Shown piece by piece: positions 6,356-6,393 of a stretch of 6,393 nucleotides of DNA. Position 1 is the first letter of the stretch. The number at the start of each line of letters is the position of its first letter. The notes beneath the pieces were generated by a model. The model was given only the letters and a program-made list of their open reading frames with translations. It searched no databases and was not told the origin of the DNA. Made by a program: the position numbers and the translations under genes. The DNA comes from Bacteroidota bacterium (GTDB lineage: Bacteria > Bacteroidota > Bacteroidia > Bacteroidales > F082): the NCBI GenBank assembly GCA_002686705.1, contig NYYH01000051.1, positions 1 through 6,393 of the forward strand, read 5' to 3'.

Positions 6356-6393
6356 ATTCATAAATTTATAACCAATAAAAATTCAAGTTATGG

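Overview
The window looks like chromosomal DNA of a member of the Bacteroidota. The DNA is visibly AT-rich and the genes lack clear Shine-Dalgarno sequences. The tRNA has a TAnnTTTG-type -7 box just upstream. Several protein types are typical of that phylum: a membrane-anchored LuxR-type regulator with a DUF4369-like periplasmic domain, a PepSY-like secreted protein remnant, and an outer-membrane barrel carrying SdrD-B-like, carboxypeptidase-regulatory-like and SPOR modules. I cannot name a genus.

Layout from left to right. Positions 83-307 (+) hold the C-terminal end of an unidentified, probably exported protein whose start is lost. Twenty bases later an intact gene (328-1395, +) encodes a signal-peptide / periplasmic-domain / one-TM / cytoplasmic LuxR-HTH protein. 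After a 183-base gap, 1579-2865 (+) encodes a ProP-like major facilitator transporter of the metabolite:H+ symporter group. Facing it, with 26 bases between the stops, is a dimethylarginine dimethylaminohydrolase gene (2892-3652, -). It is split by a one-base loss in a homopolymer, although every known active-site residue is still encoded. Positions 3653-3790 are a very AT-rich spacer with a good hairpin. Positions 3791-4108 (+) hold a PepSY-like protein that has lost its signal peptide and N-terminal part. A tRNA-Arg(CCT) gene lies at 4229-4300 (-). The right third (4356-6209, -) encodes a large outer-membrane protein whose reading frame is cut off on its N-terminal side at about 6318, where non-coding DNA with a TGGACAGA direct repeat begins.

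The genes do not form one operon or pathway. The only functional link worth suggesting is the convergent pair of a MHS-type transporter and a methylarginine hydrolase, which could take up and degrade a methylated amino acid; this is inference. The dominant theme is gene decay: four of the six protein-coding loci look truncated or frameshifted. I see no CRISPR array, transposase or integrase gene, toxin-antitoxin pair or recognisable defence system, and no convincing undescribed system. The best leads are the homopolymer frameshift in an otherwise perfect ddaH and the barrel-plus-SPOR outer-membrane protein.
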